DNA of 64,000 bases from Domibacillus indicus (GTDB taxonomy: Bacteria > Bacillota > Bacilli > Bacillales > Domibacillaceae): assembly GCF_000970685.1 (NCBI RefSeq), contig NZ_LAJB01000007.1, positions 310,001 to 374,000 on the forward strand, written 5' to 3'. The position numbers and the translations under genes were made by a program. Below the pieces are notes generated by a model that worked only from the letters and a program-made list of their open reading frames with translations, was not told where the DNA came from and did not search any database. Positions 18,665-26,708 of the stretch are shown here, in pieces; position 1 is the stretch's first letter, and the number at the start of each line of letters is the position of its first letter.

Positions 18665-20113
18665 TCACTCTCCTTTCTTTAAAAGCAGCAGAAGTACAAA
18701 TGAGGCTGCCGCAAACAAAAAGACTACAATGTAAACAGTATGCAAAGAAGAGGTTAGTGCTTCGCTTAAAACAGACTGCGCTGTTTTGTTTAAATCAGCC
18801 TGGCCGCCCAGCAGTTCATTCACAGAATTAATGGTCAGCCCTCCTGCATCATCGCTGCCTTTTAAATAAGCGGAAAGCCGGCTGTTCAATACTCCCCCAA
18901 GCAGTGCAGCGCCAACTGTATTTCCAATGTTTCTCATAAACATATTAGAAGCAGTGGCCGCTCCTCTTTCATTCCAGCCGACTGCGTTTTGGATAGAAAC
19001 GATAAACGCTGTAGAGGTAAGGCCCATACCGATTCCGACTACAAAAGACGAAGCCGCTGCCCACCACGGGCCCAAATCCGGTTTCATAAGCGTAAACATA
19101 AAGCCGCCCGCAAGCAAAGCGGCACCGCCAATCAACGTTGTTGTACGGTATCCAATTGATTGAAGAAGGCGTCCGGACAGCGAGGAGGCAATTGGCCAGC
19201 CTATCGACATGGCTGTCAGCGTAAACCCGGCCACTGTTGCGTTTTTACCCATTACTCCCTGAACATATGTTGGCAGAAAGGTTGAAATCCCAATCAGTAT
19301 AATTCCCGTTGTAAATGATACGAGGTTGGCAATTAAAATCGGCCGGACTTTCCATAAATGAAATGGAATGATGGGTGATGGCGTACGCTGTTCATGAAGA
19401 GCAAACAGGATAAGTGATACAATGCCAATTATAAGAAGAGGCACTGTATAAGCGGTTTTCCCCGCTTCTACTAAAAGATACATAAATGTTGAAATACTGA
19501 TTAAAAACAATAGTGTCCCAATATAATCGATATTTGGCTTTTTCTTTTCAACTTTTTCATGCAAAAAGAACAGAAGCATCAAAATAGAAATAATCCCGAG
19601 TGGAACATTAATCCAAAATACCCACCGCCAGGAAACATATTCAACAAGCAGACCCCCGAGAGCAGGACCGGTTACAGCAGAAATACCCCATACACTGGAA
19701 AGATACCCTTGAACCTTCCCACGTTCCTCTTTTGTATAAATATCCCCGACAATCGTTGTAGCAATCGGCATTACTGCACCCGCACCAATTCCTTGAATAA
19801 AGCGGAAAGCAATCATTTGCTCCATGGAACCCGCCAGCCCGCAAAGAATGGAGCCAGCTAGAAAAATGCCTATTCCGGCAAACAATACAGGGCGCCGCCC
19901 GAAAATATCGGAAAGCTTTCCATAAATCAGGACAGTTGCTGCATTCATTAACAAGTAAGCTGAAAATACCCAGCTATACAAGGAAAATCCGCCAAGGTCC
20001 GCTACAATGTCCGGCATGGCGGTAGCAACGATGGTTGCCTCGATTGCTCCCATGAACATTGCCAGCATGACAGCCGCCAGGACTAGAGGACGTTTTGTTG
20101 TGGTTTGTTTCAT
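18665..20113 (-). CDS. MFS drug exporter, DHA2 (14-TM) family
   Basis: A 482-residue membrane protein with about 14 hydrophobic segments. GKLSDIFGRRPVL is the loop 2-3 MFS motif, and the C motif of antiporters is visible as GPALGGLL. Such proteins export drugs or metabolites with proton antiport; the substrate cannot be read from sequence. I chose the ATG at 20113 with AGGTG 7 bases upstream; the in-frame GTG at 20122 overlaps that site. It is wedged between darB and ccpC, which are neighbours in B. subtilis, so it looks like a lineage-specific insertion. Confidence 0.88.
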   Translation of the reverse strand: MKQTTTKRPLVLAAVMLAMFMGAIEATIVATAMPDIVADLGGFSLYSWVFSAYLLMNAATVLIYGKLSDIFGRRPVLFAGIGIFLAGSILCGLAGSMEQMIAFRFIQGIGAGAVMPIATTIVGDIYTKEERGKVQGYLSSVWGISAVTGPALGGLLVEYVSWRWVFWINVPLGIISILMLLFFLHEKVEKKKPNIDYIGTLLFLISISTFMYLLVEAGKTAYTVPLLIIGIVSLILFALHEQRTPSPIIPFHLWKVRPILIANLVSFTTGIILIGISTFLPTYVQGVMGKNATVAGFTLTAMSIGWPIASSLSGRLLQSIGYRTTTLIGGAALLAGGFMFTLMKPDLGPWWAAASSFVVGIGMGLTSTAFIVSIQNAVGWNERGAATASNMFMRNIGNTVGAALLGGVLNSRLSAYLKGSDDAGGLTINSVNELLGGQADLNKTAQSVLSEALTSSLHTVYIVVFLFAAASFVLLLLLKKGE

Positions 20114-20136
20114 ATGTTTCACCTCATAAATTCAAG

Positions 20137-20164
20137 AAAAAAAGACCCGCCGCGTGGCGGATCT
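20137..20164 (-). terminator. Terminator after darB
   Basis: Minus strand AGATCCGCC ACGC GGCGGGTCT followed by seven Ts. It separates darB from the MFS-ccpC unit. Confidence 0.85.
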
Positions 20165-20167
20165 TCA

Positions 20168-20608
20168 TTAATTTAGCTGATCAACATAGTAATTCAGCTG
20201 TTTTAAAATTACCCGTCTCGTCAGTATTCCTTCAAAGTGGCCCTCTTCATCCGTTACACAAAGGAAAGGATGATTAATGAGCTGGCCGAGCGCTTTACGA
20301 AAATGATCATGGACTGTCAGCCTTGGTTTATCGACTGACATTACTTCCTCTACTTTTAATTCTTCAAGCCGTTCAAATTCGACGCGCTCTAATCCGAGGA
20401 TAGACTCTGTAATCATCGGGATGCTGATCAGCCCTTCAAGACGATATTTTGCGTCCAAAACCGGAATAGCCGTGTAGCCGCTTTTTGTCAGGACAAGCAG
20501 TGCGTGTTCAAGACTGTTTCCCCGCTGAACAAAAGCAACTTTTTCTGCTGGAATAATATAATCCATTATATTTGTCTGCAAGACATCTTTATTTTCGAAG
20601 GAAATCAT
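20168..20608 (-). CDS. darB: DarB/CbpB, tandem-CBS c-di-AMP sensor (YkuL)
   Basis: A 146-residue protein made of two CBS motifs (about residues 15-70 and 80-140; TKSGYTAIPVLDAKYRLEG and NHPFLCVTDEEGHFEG). In B. subtilis YkuL (DarB) binds c-di-AMP and, when free, stimulates the (p)ppGpp synthetase Rel and pyruvate carboxylase. No enzymatic domain is attached, so it is a stand-alone sensor. GGAG precedes the ATG. The promoter is of the extended -10 type with a cre-like palindrome at the transcription start. Confidence 0.9.
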   Translation of the reverse strand: MISFENKDVLQTNIMDYIIPAEKVAFVQRGNSLEHALLVLTKSGYTAIPVLDAKYRLEGLISIPMITESILGLERVEFERLEELKVEEVMSVDKPRLTVHDHFRKALGQLINHPFLCVTDEEGHFEGILTRRVILKQLNYYVDQLN

Positions 20609-20629
20609 CGATTTTCTCCTTTTTCTTTT

Positions 20630-20661
20630 TGTAAGCGCTTTACTCCTCTTCTATTATAGCA
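20630..20661 (-). promoter_or_regulatory. darB promoter overlapped by a cre-like site
   Basis: Minus strand TTGCTATAAT is an extended -10 (TATAAT at 20653-20658). Just downstream, at 20630-20643, lies the near-palindrome GTAAAGCGCTTACA, close to the cre consensus TGWNANCGNTNWCA. A site at the start point would allow CcpA repression. Confidence 0.45.
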
Positions 20662-20727
20662 AAATACTTTATGCTAATCCAGAGAAACGAGCCGGCTTCT
20701 CCCACAATCCGGCCCGGCAGGCCGTTC

Positions 20728-20988
20728 TTATTCCTGTGCTTCCTGCTTTGCTTCTTGAAGAAGTTCAAAAATTTCAATAGCTGTCATATCAATATCATCA
20801 AAAGGATATTTGCTTCCTTTTCCATCCTTATCGTATACCTCAAGTTCAAAGGTGTCTTTATTGGGAAAATATTTTACCTGACAAAGAGTTTTGCCGTTCA
20901 ACTCAAACAGGCGCTGTTGTACTTCTCCCTGTTCACCGCCCTCCTGTAATGACTTTAAACGCTGCACGATTCCAACCAATTGTGACAT
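20728..20988 (-). CDS. ykuJ: YkuJ family protein (DUF1797)
   Basis: An 86-residue protein starting MSQLVGIVQRLKSLQ and containing YPFDDIDMTAIEIFELLQ, the signature of the YkuJ family. The fold is a small alpha/beta domain; the role is unknown. GAGAGGGG lies upstream of the ATG. The extra Lys/Gln/Glu tail makes it slightly longer than the 79 residues I recall for B. subtilis. It lies between ykuI and darB as expected; ykuK and abbA, which I recall nearby in B. subtilis, are absent. Confidence 0.88.
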   Translation of the reverse strand: MSQLVGIVQRLKSLQEGGEQGEVQQRLFELNGKTLCQVKYFPNKDTFELEVYDKDGKGSKYPFDDIDMTAIEIFELLQEAKQEAQE

Positions 20989-21100
20989 ATATTGTCGACC
21001 CCTCTCTTAATCGTTATCCATTTAGTAAGCACAAGAAATATACCACACATCCCTTGTTTAATCCAATAATTTTGTCCTGTTTTTTCGATTGAATAAAGGT

Positions 21101-21124
21101 AAAAAAGACGCTCAAACTAGCGCC
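21101..21124 (-). terminator. Terminator overlapping the end of the small membrane protein gene
   Basis: Minus strand GGCGCT AGTTTG AGCGTC followed by six Ts; the TAG stop codon forms part of the loop. Confidence 0.75.
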
Positions 21125-21335
21125 CTTTTATCCAAACAACGATGATGATTCCTATAAAAACGACAAATACCGCCAGATACAGCCAAACAACCGGATTCAG
21201 CATATATGGGTGGTGCCTGACCGGCCCCGAATTGTCCGTATCCTTCCGTCCCAGAGCACCGGAACGCCTCATAATGGAAGCTGTCCAAAGACCACCGCCA
21301 ACCAGGACGGCTGCCGACAAAATGATCCAGATCAT
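21117..21335 (-). CDS. Small two-helix membrane protein, unknown function
   Basis: A 72-residue protein with a hydrophobic segment at each end (about residues 1-20 and 47-70) joined by a polar loop containing RRSGALGRKD. It therefore looks like a helical hairpin in the membrane, with a basic C-terminal KGR. I use the ATG at 21335 with AAGGAG 9 bases upstream; the ATG at 21344 overlaps that site. A second frame over the same bases has no ribosome-binding site. I do not recognise a family. It lies downstream of ykuI with a 64-base gap and its own terminator. Confidence 0.65.
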   Translation of the reverse strand: MIWIILSAAVLVGGGLWTASIMRRSGALGRKDTDNSGPVRHHPYMLNPVVWLYLAVFVVFIGIIIVVWIKGR

Positions 21336-21399
21336 GCAAAGCATCTCCTTTTCATTTCAGGATGCTTCCATTGTTTCCAGCTCCAGCATGTTTCATACG

Positions 21400-22605
21400 T
21401 TAATATAGCAATCCATCCTGGTCATACAAATATTCATATGGTATATCGAAAAATAAGTACTCGTGATCGCTGACAGGGTAAGAAAAAGTCCGAATGGTTT
21501 CGCCTGTTTCAATGTCATTATATAAATCTGAAATCAGGCCGCCGCCATTTTTGTTCATTTGAACAATGTTTTCAAGAAAATACGGGCGCCAGCTCCAGTT
21601 TTTATCCAGGTACTCGGGCTGAAAAATCCATTTTCCGTCTTTTTTAAAGTAGTTTGAGGTTAATTCAAATCCATTTTCATCGCAAATATATAAGCGAAAG
21701 CACATTTCATCAAACTGCTGCGCAATTTCCTCAAGAAGCTTTTCTTTCGAGTCTGCTTTTGACCTAGCAATCACTGCACTAAGTCCTGTTTCCAGCTGTT
21801 CAGCAAGCGAATAAACACTGCCAAGTGCTTTTTTCTCGTAGGAAATAAACCGGCTGCATTTTTCTCTCAGCATGTCTTTTAAGCCGTCTGGCTCTGCAAA
21901 GCCGGCTAAAGGCTCTGCCAGATAAAAGCCCTGGTAATAGCGCCCGCCATTTTTCCAGGCGTATTGCAATTGGTATTCTGCCTCTACTGTTTCAAATAAA
22001 AGGGAAGCCCCTAACTTTCGAGCAAACATGGAAAGAGAGTATACAATATTTTTGTAGGACTGATCGCTCGCATCTTTTCTCAGCGCCCGCAGGCTTATTT
22101 TTAAAATATCCGGCGATGATCCGGCAAAATGCCGAATATCGCCGTCCAATTCCCCAATATGGTCCACTGCAAGCCGAATGCCGAGTGTTTTATAATACCG
22201 CAGCACATTATCGAGCGGCTTGCTATAGTCAGCTTCAGATATTTCAAGTACTACCTGTTCAAGCCGCAAACCTTTTTCCGTATATTCATCTAATATGGCT
22301 AGAAAGGACTCCCCATAATCCTCTAGAAGCCCTGCCGCCCTGCGGTTAATAAAAAGCATCTCTGTTTTCCTGGCTTCTGTAAATGCATTAAGTGCTTTTC
22401 TAACAATAACGTCCTCTACTTCACGACGAAAGTCATCCGGTGTATCTTCATCATGGAAAAAGCGCCCGAGGCTTCGAGCCACCCCATTTTCTATGTAACG
22501 TCCTAATACTTCGTATCCAATAATTTTATGTTCATCGGCGCTAAAAATCGGCTGATAATATGGGACAATGCGATCAAGATTGCTCATAATTTCCAGTGCA
22601 TCCAT
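21400..22605 (-). CDS. ykuI: YkuI-like EAL-domain c-di-GMP-binding protein
   Basis: A 401-residue protein: N-terminal EAL-like domain (residues ~1-250) and a C-terminal YkuI_C domain with a PAS-like fold (~260-400; NWSWRPYFLENI, GETIRTFSYP). The signature EAL reads EVL (GYEVLGR), the usual DDFGxGxSS loop is replaced by DHIGELDGDIRHF, but the late ETVEAEYQLQYAWKNGG motif is kept. B. subtilis YkuI binds c-di-GMP without clear hydrolysis, so this is probably a receptor. ATG 22605 follows AGGGGG; the upstream extension has no ribosome-binding site. Confidence 0.9.
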   Translation of the reverse strand: MDALEIMSNLDRIVPYYQPIFSADEHKIIGYEVLGRYIENGVARSLGRFFHDEDTPDDFRREVEDVIVRKALNAFTEARKTEMLFINRRAAGLLEDYGESFLAILDEYTEKGLRLEQVVLEISEADYSKPLDNVLRYYKTLGIRLAVDHIGELDGDIRHFAGSSPDILKISLRALRKDASDQSYKNIVYSLSMFARKLGASLLFETVEAEYQLQYAWKNGGRYYQGFYLAEPLAGFAEPDGLKDMLREKCSRFISYEKKALGSVYSLAEQLETGLSAVIARSKADSKEKLLEEIAQQFDEMCFRLYICDENGFELTSNYFKKDGKWIFQPEYLDKNWSWRPYFLENIVQMNKNGGGLISDLYNDIETGETIRTFSYPVSDHEYLFFDIPYEYLYDQDGLLY

Positions 22606-22671
22606 GAATAAACCCCCTATTCCGTCAAATCGCTTATTATTATACATGACTTTTGGCAATTATGCTGTGAA

Positions 22672-22705
22672 TTAAAAAGAACCCGGCACAAAACTGCGCC
22701 GGGCT
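22672..22705 (-). terminator. Terminator of the tre operon
   Basis: Minus strand AGCCCGGC, a 10-base loop and GCCGGGTT followed by CTTTTT, starting at the treR stop codon. Confidence 0.8.
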
Positions 22706-23423
22706 ACTTTATGTGGCGGCGGGCAAAATCGACGAATCGAAATTTGTCCGGCCGGTGTCTTGATTCTGTATATTGGAAAAGGCTCGCATCCTCCAGATAT
22801 ACATAGTTGCGAACAACAACCACATGTGAAAAGCCATTCGCATCAAGAAAACTCATATCTTCCTGTGTACACGGCTCGACTGTTATTTCTTTTTTGGCGA
22901 AGCTGATGGTCAGCCCGAGCTCCTGCTCAATATAAGCATAGATTGACTGGCCGCAAATGTCTTTTGTCAGCGCTGGAATATGTTTTTTCAGGAGATAATC
23001 CTTATCTAAAATCACACGCTCCCCATCAAATGTGCGCGTGCGGATCACCTTCCAGACTTCTGTTTTCGCATTACATTGCAGCTGATGCTGCAAATACGGC
23101 TCCGGGTGAATAGTGCTGAACTCTTCTACAGTTGTATGAACAGTCCCGCTCATTTGGTCTGCCAATTCTTTAAAACTGACAAGACCTGAAATAGGAAAGC
23201 TGGCCCGGTTTGTATCAAGCACTACTGAACCTTTGCCGCGCAGCTTTTGAATATAGCCATTTTGCGAAAGAAGCGTCAGCGCTTTACGAATTGTCTCTCT
23301 TGATGTCTCGTACTTTCCTGCCAGCTCATGCTCTGATGGTATAAGCTCGCCCGGCTGAAATGTGCCTTCTTTCATTTGCTGAGCAAGTTCCTCATAGATA
23401 TACTTATATTTGTTTTTTTTCAT
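22704..23423 (-). CDS. treR: Trehalose operon repressor TreR (GntR/HutC family)
   Basis: A 239-residue regulator: N-terminal GntR winged helix (YEELAQQMKEGTFQPGELIP, SRETIRKALTLLSQNGYI; residues ~8-70) and a C-terminal UTRA effector domain. In B. subtilis TreR represses treP-treA-treR and is released by trehalose-6-phosphate. It is the last gene of the operon here, 48 bases after treA. Two identical palindromes at the treP promoter are its likely operators. Confidence 0.92.
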   Translation of the reverse strand: MKKNKYKYIYEELAQQMKEGTFQPGELIPSEHELAGKYETSRETIRKALTLLSQNGYIQKLRGKGSVVLDTNRASFPISGLVSFKELADQMSGTVHTTVEEFSTIHPEPYLQHQLQCNAKTEVWKVIRTRTFDGERVILDKDYLLKKHIPALTKDICGQSIYAYIEQELGLTISFAKKEITVEPCTQEDMSFLDANGFSHVVVVRNYVYLEDASLFQYTESRHRPDKFRFVDFARRHIK

Positions 23424-23471
23424 ATTTGTTCACCTGCATGCTGTCATTCTTCTACTATAACATAAAATAAA

Positions 23472-25136
23472 CTAGTTAGACAGGCGGTATACAGTACTTT
23501 CATAAGCTGTCAGCGTCCAGTCTGACAATGTTCGAGGAGCATCTGGTTCATTGGACAAGATAAGCTCCGATTTCATCGACTTAAATTCCTGGGGCACTGT
23601 AAAGGCTGCTTTTTCTTCGTAAAAATTATTAGCGGCCAGCCATATTTCCCCTTTGTACTCACGAACGTAAACAAATAAAGCGGGATCATCTTTCAAAAGA
23701 AGACGAAAGCTTCCTTCACGCAGGGCAGCTTCCTGTTTTCGCAGCTGAATTAGTTTTTGGTAATGCTTAAAAACAGAATCTGTTTCGTTTTGTACCGCTT
23801 CCGCGTTGATTTCATGATAATTTGCCGCAACGCCAATCCAGGGACTGCCTGCAGTAAATCCTGCATTGGGACCGTTATTCCACTGAACAGGCGTCCGGCT
23901 GTTATCACGGGATTTCTGTTTTAAAATAGCCAAAACCTTTTGTTCAGGCACACCACGAGCTACTAATTCTTTATATATGTTCAGGGATTCCACATCGCGA
24001 TACTCTTCAATCCGCTCAAAATTCGGATTTGTCATGCCAAGTTCTTCACCCTGGTAAATATAAGGAGTCCCTTTCATAAAGTGAATGACATTTGCAAGCA
24101 TCTTTGCTGACTTTACCCGGTATTCCTTATCATTGCCATAACGGCTTACAATGCGGGGCTGGTCGTGATTACACCAGAACAATGCATTCCAGCCGCCGCC
24201 TTTATCCATTTCCATCTGCCAGGTTGACATTACATCTTTCAGCCAGAGAAAATCAAAAGACGTGTCCGTCCATTTCTCGCCATTTGGATAGTCTGCTTTT
24301 AAATGGTGGAAGTTAAACGTCATTGCCAGTTCATGCGAGTTGGGATGCGAATAACGAATACAGTGCTCAATTGTAGTTGAAGACATTTCTCCAACGGTCA
24401 GCAATTCCTCGTACTTAGAAAACACTTCATTATTCATCTCCTGCAAAAATTCATGAATATGAGGTCCATCTGTATAAAAACGCCGCCCATCCCCTTCAAA
24501 GTCATCCGGAAACGCCTGATTTTTTGAAATTAAGTTGATTACATCCAGACGAAATCCGTCAATGCCTTTTTGGAGCCAAAAATGCATCATTTCGTATAAT
24601 TCTTTCCGCATTTTTTCATTTTCCCAATTCAAGTCTGCCTGTGTACGGTCAAACAGGTGCAGGTAGTACTGGCCGCTTTGCTCGTCATATTCCCAGGCTG
24701 AACCGCCGAATTTGGACTTCCAGTTATTCGGGGGCCCTCCACTTACTCCATCTCTCCAAATATAATAATTACGATATGGAGAATCCGGGTTTCTTGACTG
24801 TTTGAACCACTCATGCTCTGTTGACGTGTGGTTGACAACCAGGTCCATTACAATCTTTATGCCACGGCCATGCGCCTCCGACAAAAGCTCTTCTACATCC
24901 TTCATCGTGCCGTAGTCCGGATTGATGCGGTAATAATCACTAATATCGTATCCATTGTCTTTTTGGGGAGACTCATAAATAGGTGTCAGCCACAGGACGT
25001 CAACTCCGAGCTCTTTTAGATAATCAAGCTTTTCAATAATGCCCGGTATGTCCCCCACTCCATTTCCGGTCGTATCATTAAAGCTTTTTGGATAAATTTG
25101 ATAAACCACACTTTTCTTCCACCATTGTTCATTCAT
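23472..25136 (-). CDS. treA: Alpha,alpha-phosphotrehalase (trehalose-6-phosphate hydrolase)
   Basis: A 554-residue GH13 enzyme that hydrolyses imported trehalose-6-phosphate to glucose and glucose-6-phosphate in the cytoplasm. Visible GH13 regions are DLVVNHTS, DGFRLDVINLI with the nucleophile Asp, LTVGEMSS with the acid/base Glu, and FWCNHDQPR. Length fits TreA/TreC; oligo-1,6-glucosidase is the nearest alternative, but the position between treP and treR settles it. AGGAGG lies 9 bases upstream. Confidence 0.94.
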   Translation of the reverse strand: MNEQWWKKSVVYQIYPKSFNDTTGNGVGDIPGIIEKLDYLKELGVDVLWLTPIYESPQKDNGYDISDYYRINPDYGTMKDVEELLSEAHGRGIKIVMDLVVNHTSTEHEWFKQSRNPDSPYRNYYIWRDGVSGGPPNNWKSKFGGSAWEYDEQSGQYYLHLFDRTQADLNWENEKMRKELYEMMHFWLQKGIDGFRLDVINLISKNQAFPDDFEGDGRRFYTDGPHIHEFLQEMNNEVFSKYEELLTVGEMSSTTIEHCIRYSHPNSHELAMTFNFHHLKADYPNGEKWTDTSFDFLWLKDVMSTWQMEMDKGGGWNALFWCNHDQPRIVSRYGNDKEYRVKSAKMLANVIHFMKGTPYIYQGEELGMTNPNFERIEEYRDVESLNIYKELVARGVPEQKVLAILKQKSRDNSRTPVQWNNGPNAGFTAGSPWIGVAANYHEINAEAVQNETDSVFKHYQKLIQLRKQEAALREGSFRLLLKDDPALFVYVREYKGEIWLAANNFYEEKAAFTVPQEFKSMKSELILSNEPDAPRTLSDWTLTAYESTVYRLSN

Positions 25137-25156
25137 AATTAATGCCTCCTAATAGA

Positions 25157-25186
25157 AAAAAAGGGCAAAAAGACGCCCTTTATTTT
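25157..25186 (-). terminator. Intercistronic terminator-like hairpin treP-treA
   Basis: Minus strand AAAGGGC, 8-base loop, GCCCTTT followed by a T-run, beginning within the treP stop codon. It may reduce treA-treR expression relative to treP. Confidence 0.65.
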
Positions 25187-26589
25187 TGTTTCGCAAATTT
25201 CGAAAAAACGAACGTTAAGATGACCGGCAGCACAAGAACAATGATCATCCCTATTAAAAAGGAGGTCATTCCTTTACTGATAACAAGAAAGCCTGGAATG
25301 CCGCCTACCCCGATTGTGCTGGCCAATACACCGTTGATAGAAATAAACATGCCGGCAACGGCTGAACTTATCATAGCCGCCGCAAAAGCATAGCGGAAGC
25401 GCAGGTTAACCCCGAACATCGCGGGCTCTGTCACACCAAGAAAAGCCGACAAAGCTGATGTATAGGAAAGTCCTTTCAGACGTTCTTCTTTCGCCAGGAA
25501 GCCGATTGTTAAAGCAGCAGCCCCCTGCGCAATATTAGACAGCGCGAGCATCGGCCACAAGAACGTGCCTCCGAGGGATGAACCGACAAGCTGCAAGTCA
25601 ACCGCCAAAAATGTATGATGCATTCCGGTAATAACAAGCAGGCTGTACAGGCCTCCATAAATCAATCCTCCAAGGACAGGAACCGTGTCAAAAATATAAA
25701 TAACGGCATCTGTAATCACATTTCCAACCGCAAACATAACCGGACCGATTAAGATAAACGCGGCAAACCCTGTGACAAGAAGAGCAACCGGCGCAACAAC
25801 CAGCAGCTGAATGCCTTCCGGAACCCGCTTTGTTAAAAAGACTTCAATTTTCGCCAGCACATAAGAAGCAAACAGGACCGGCAGCACCTGCCCCTGATAG
25901 CCTATTTTTTCAACTGTGAGCCCGAGGATGTTCCAGGTTGGAATTTCTCCTGCTTTTTCAGCTTCACCATACGACCAGGCGTTTAACAAATCAGGATGAA
26001 CCAGAATAAGACCGAGGACAATTCCAAGCAGCGGACTGCCGCCAAACCTTTTTACCGCTGACCATCCGATCAATGCCGGCAAAAAGGTAAAAGCCGTATT
26101 TGCGATTAAGTTGATAACGTTCGCAATGTCTGCCCACTGTGGATACCGTTCAATCAATGACTCCTCAAAAAAGATTCCCTGGCCCGTTAATATATTATTC
26201 AATCCAAGCAATAAACCGGCTGTTACAATAGCGGGCAAAATGGGTATAAAAATATCAGCAAGTGTTTTAATTGCACGCTGCAGAGGGTTTAAATTTGATT
26301 CAGATGCTTTCTTCACATCATCTTTTGATGCTTCTCCAATTCCCGTTTCTTCTACGAGGTCCTGGTACACTTTATTTACTGTGCCCTGCCCGATGACAAC
26401 CTGATACTGCCCATTAGCAGAAAAAGACCCTTTTACTACGTCAATTTGTTCAAGCTTTTTTTCATCCACCAGGCTTTCATCTTTTAAAGCAAAACGAAGA
26501 CGTGTTACACAATGTGTAGCCGCTTGAATATTTTCTTTGCCGCCGACTGCTTCTACAATCTGCGAGGCTTGTTTTGAATACGCTCCCAT
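25180..26589 (-). CDS. treP: PTS trehalose-specific enzyme IIBC
   Basis: A 469-residue permease that phosphorylates trehalose during uptake. The IIB domain (residues ~1-85) carries the phosphorylation site Cys27 in THCVTRLRFAL; the IIC membrane domain follows from about residue 105, with the substrate-region motifs GMHHTF and GVTEPAMFGV. There is no IIA domain, so it relies on an IIA from another system, as in B. subtilis. Phosphate would come from PtsH/PtsI, encoded 9 kb away. First gene of the operon. Confidence 0.94.
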   Translation of the reverse strand: MGAYSKQASQIVEAVGGKENIQAATHCVTRLRFALKDESLVDEKKLEQIDVVKGSFSANGQYQVVIGQGTVNKVYQDLVEETGIGEASKDDVKKASESNLNPLQRAIKTLADIFIPILPAIVTAGLLLGLNNILTGQGIFFEESLIERYPQWADIANVINLIANTAFTFLPALIGWSAVKRFGGSPLLGIVLGLILVHPDLLNAWSYGEAEKAGEIPTWNILGLTVEKIGYQGQVLPVLFASYVLAKIEVFLTKRVPEGIQLLVVAPVALLVTGFAAFILIGPVMFAVGNVITDAVIYIFDTVPVLGGLIYGGLYSLLVITGMHHTFLAVDLQLVGSSLGGTFLWPMLALSNIAQGAAALTIGFLAKEERLKGLSYTSALSAFLGVTEPAMFGVNLRFRYAFAAAMISSAVAGMFISINGVLASTIGVGGIPGFLVISKGMTSFLIGMIIVLVLPVILTFVFSKFAKQK

Positions 26590-26609
26590 TTCAGCTTCCC
26601 TCCTAAACT

Positions 26610-26681
26610 TGTATATACATCTTAACGCTAGTTTAATACTTGTATATACATGATGTCAATAAAAAAAAGAAAGCGATAACA
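26610..26681 (-). promoter_or_regulatory. tre promoter with two TreR-type operators and a cre site
   Basis: Minus strand TTGACA (26654-26659) and TTAAAC (26631-26636) lie 17 bases apart. The perfect palindrome TGTATATACA occurs at 26641-26650, inside the spacer, and at 26610-26619, downstream of the start, 31 bases apart or three helical turns. TGTTATCGCTTTCT (26668-26681) matches 13 of 14 positions of the cre consensus, just upstream of the -35. Confidence 0.75.
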
Positions 26682-26683
26682 AA

Positions 26684-26708
26684 AAAACAGCGAATGCCGC
26701 TGTTTTTA
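26684..26708 (-). terminator. Terminator of fadH
   Basis: Minus strand AAACAGCG, short loop, CGCTGTTT with a seven-T run, starting at the fadH stop codon. Confidence 0.8.

Noticed and set aside
20690-20727. GCCGG/CCGGC repeats after ykuJ as a terminator.
   Set aside because: The stem is short with a 13-base loop and no T-run follows on the minus strand.
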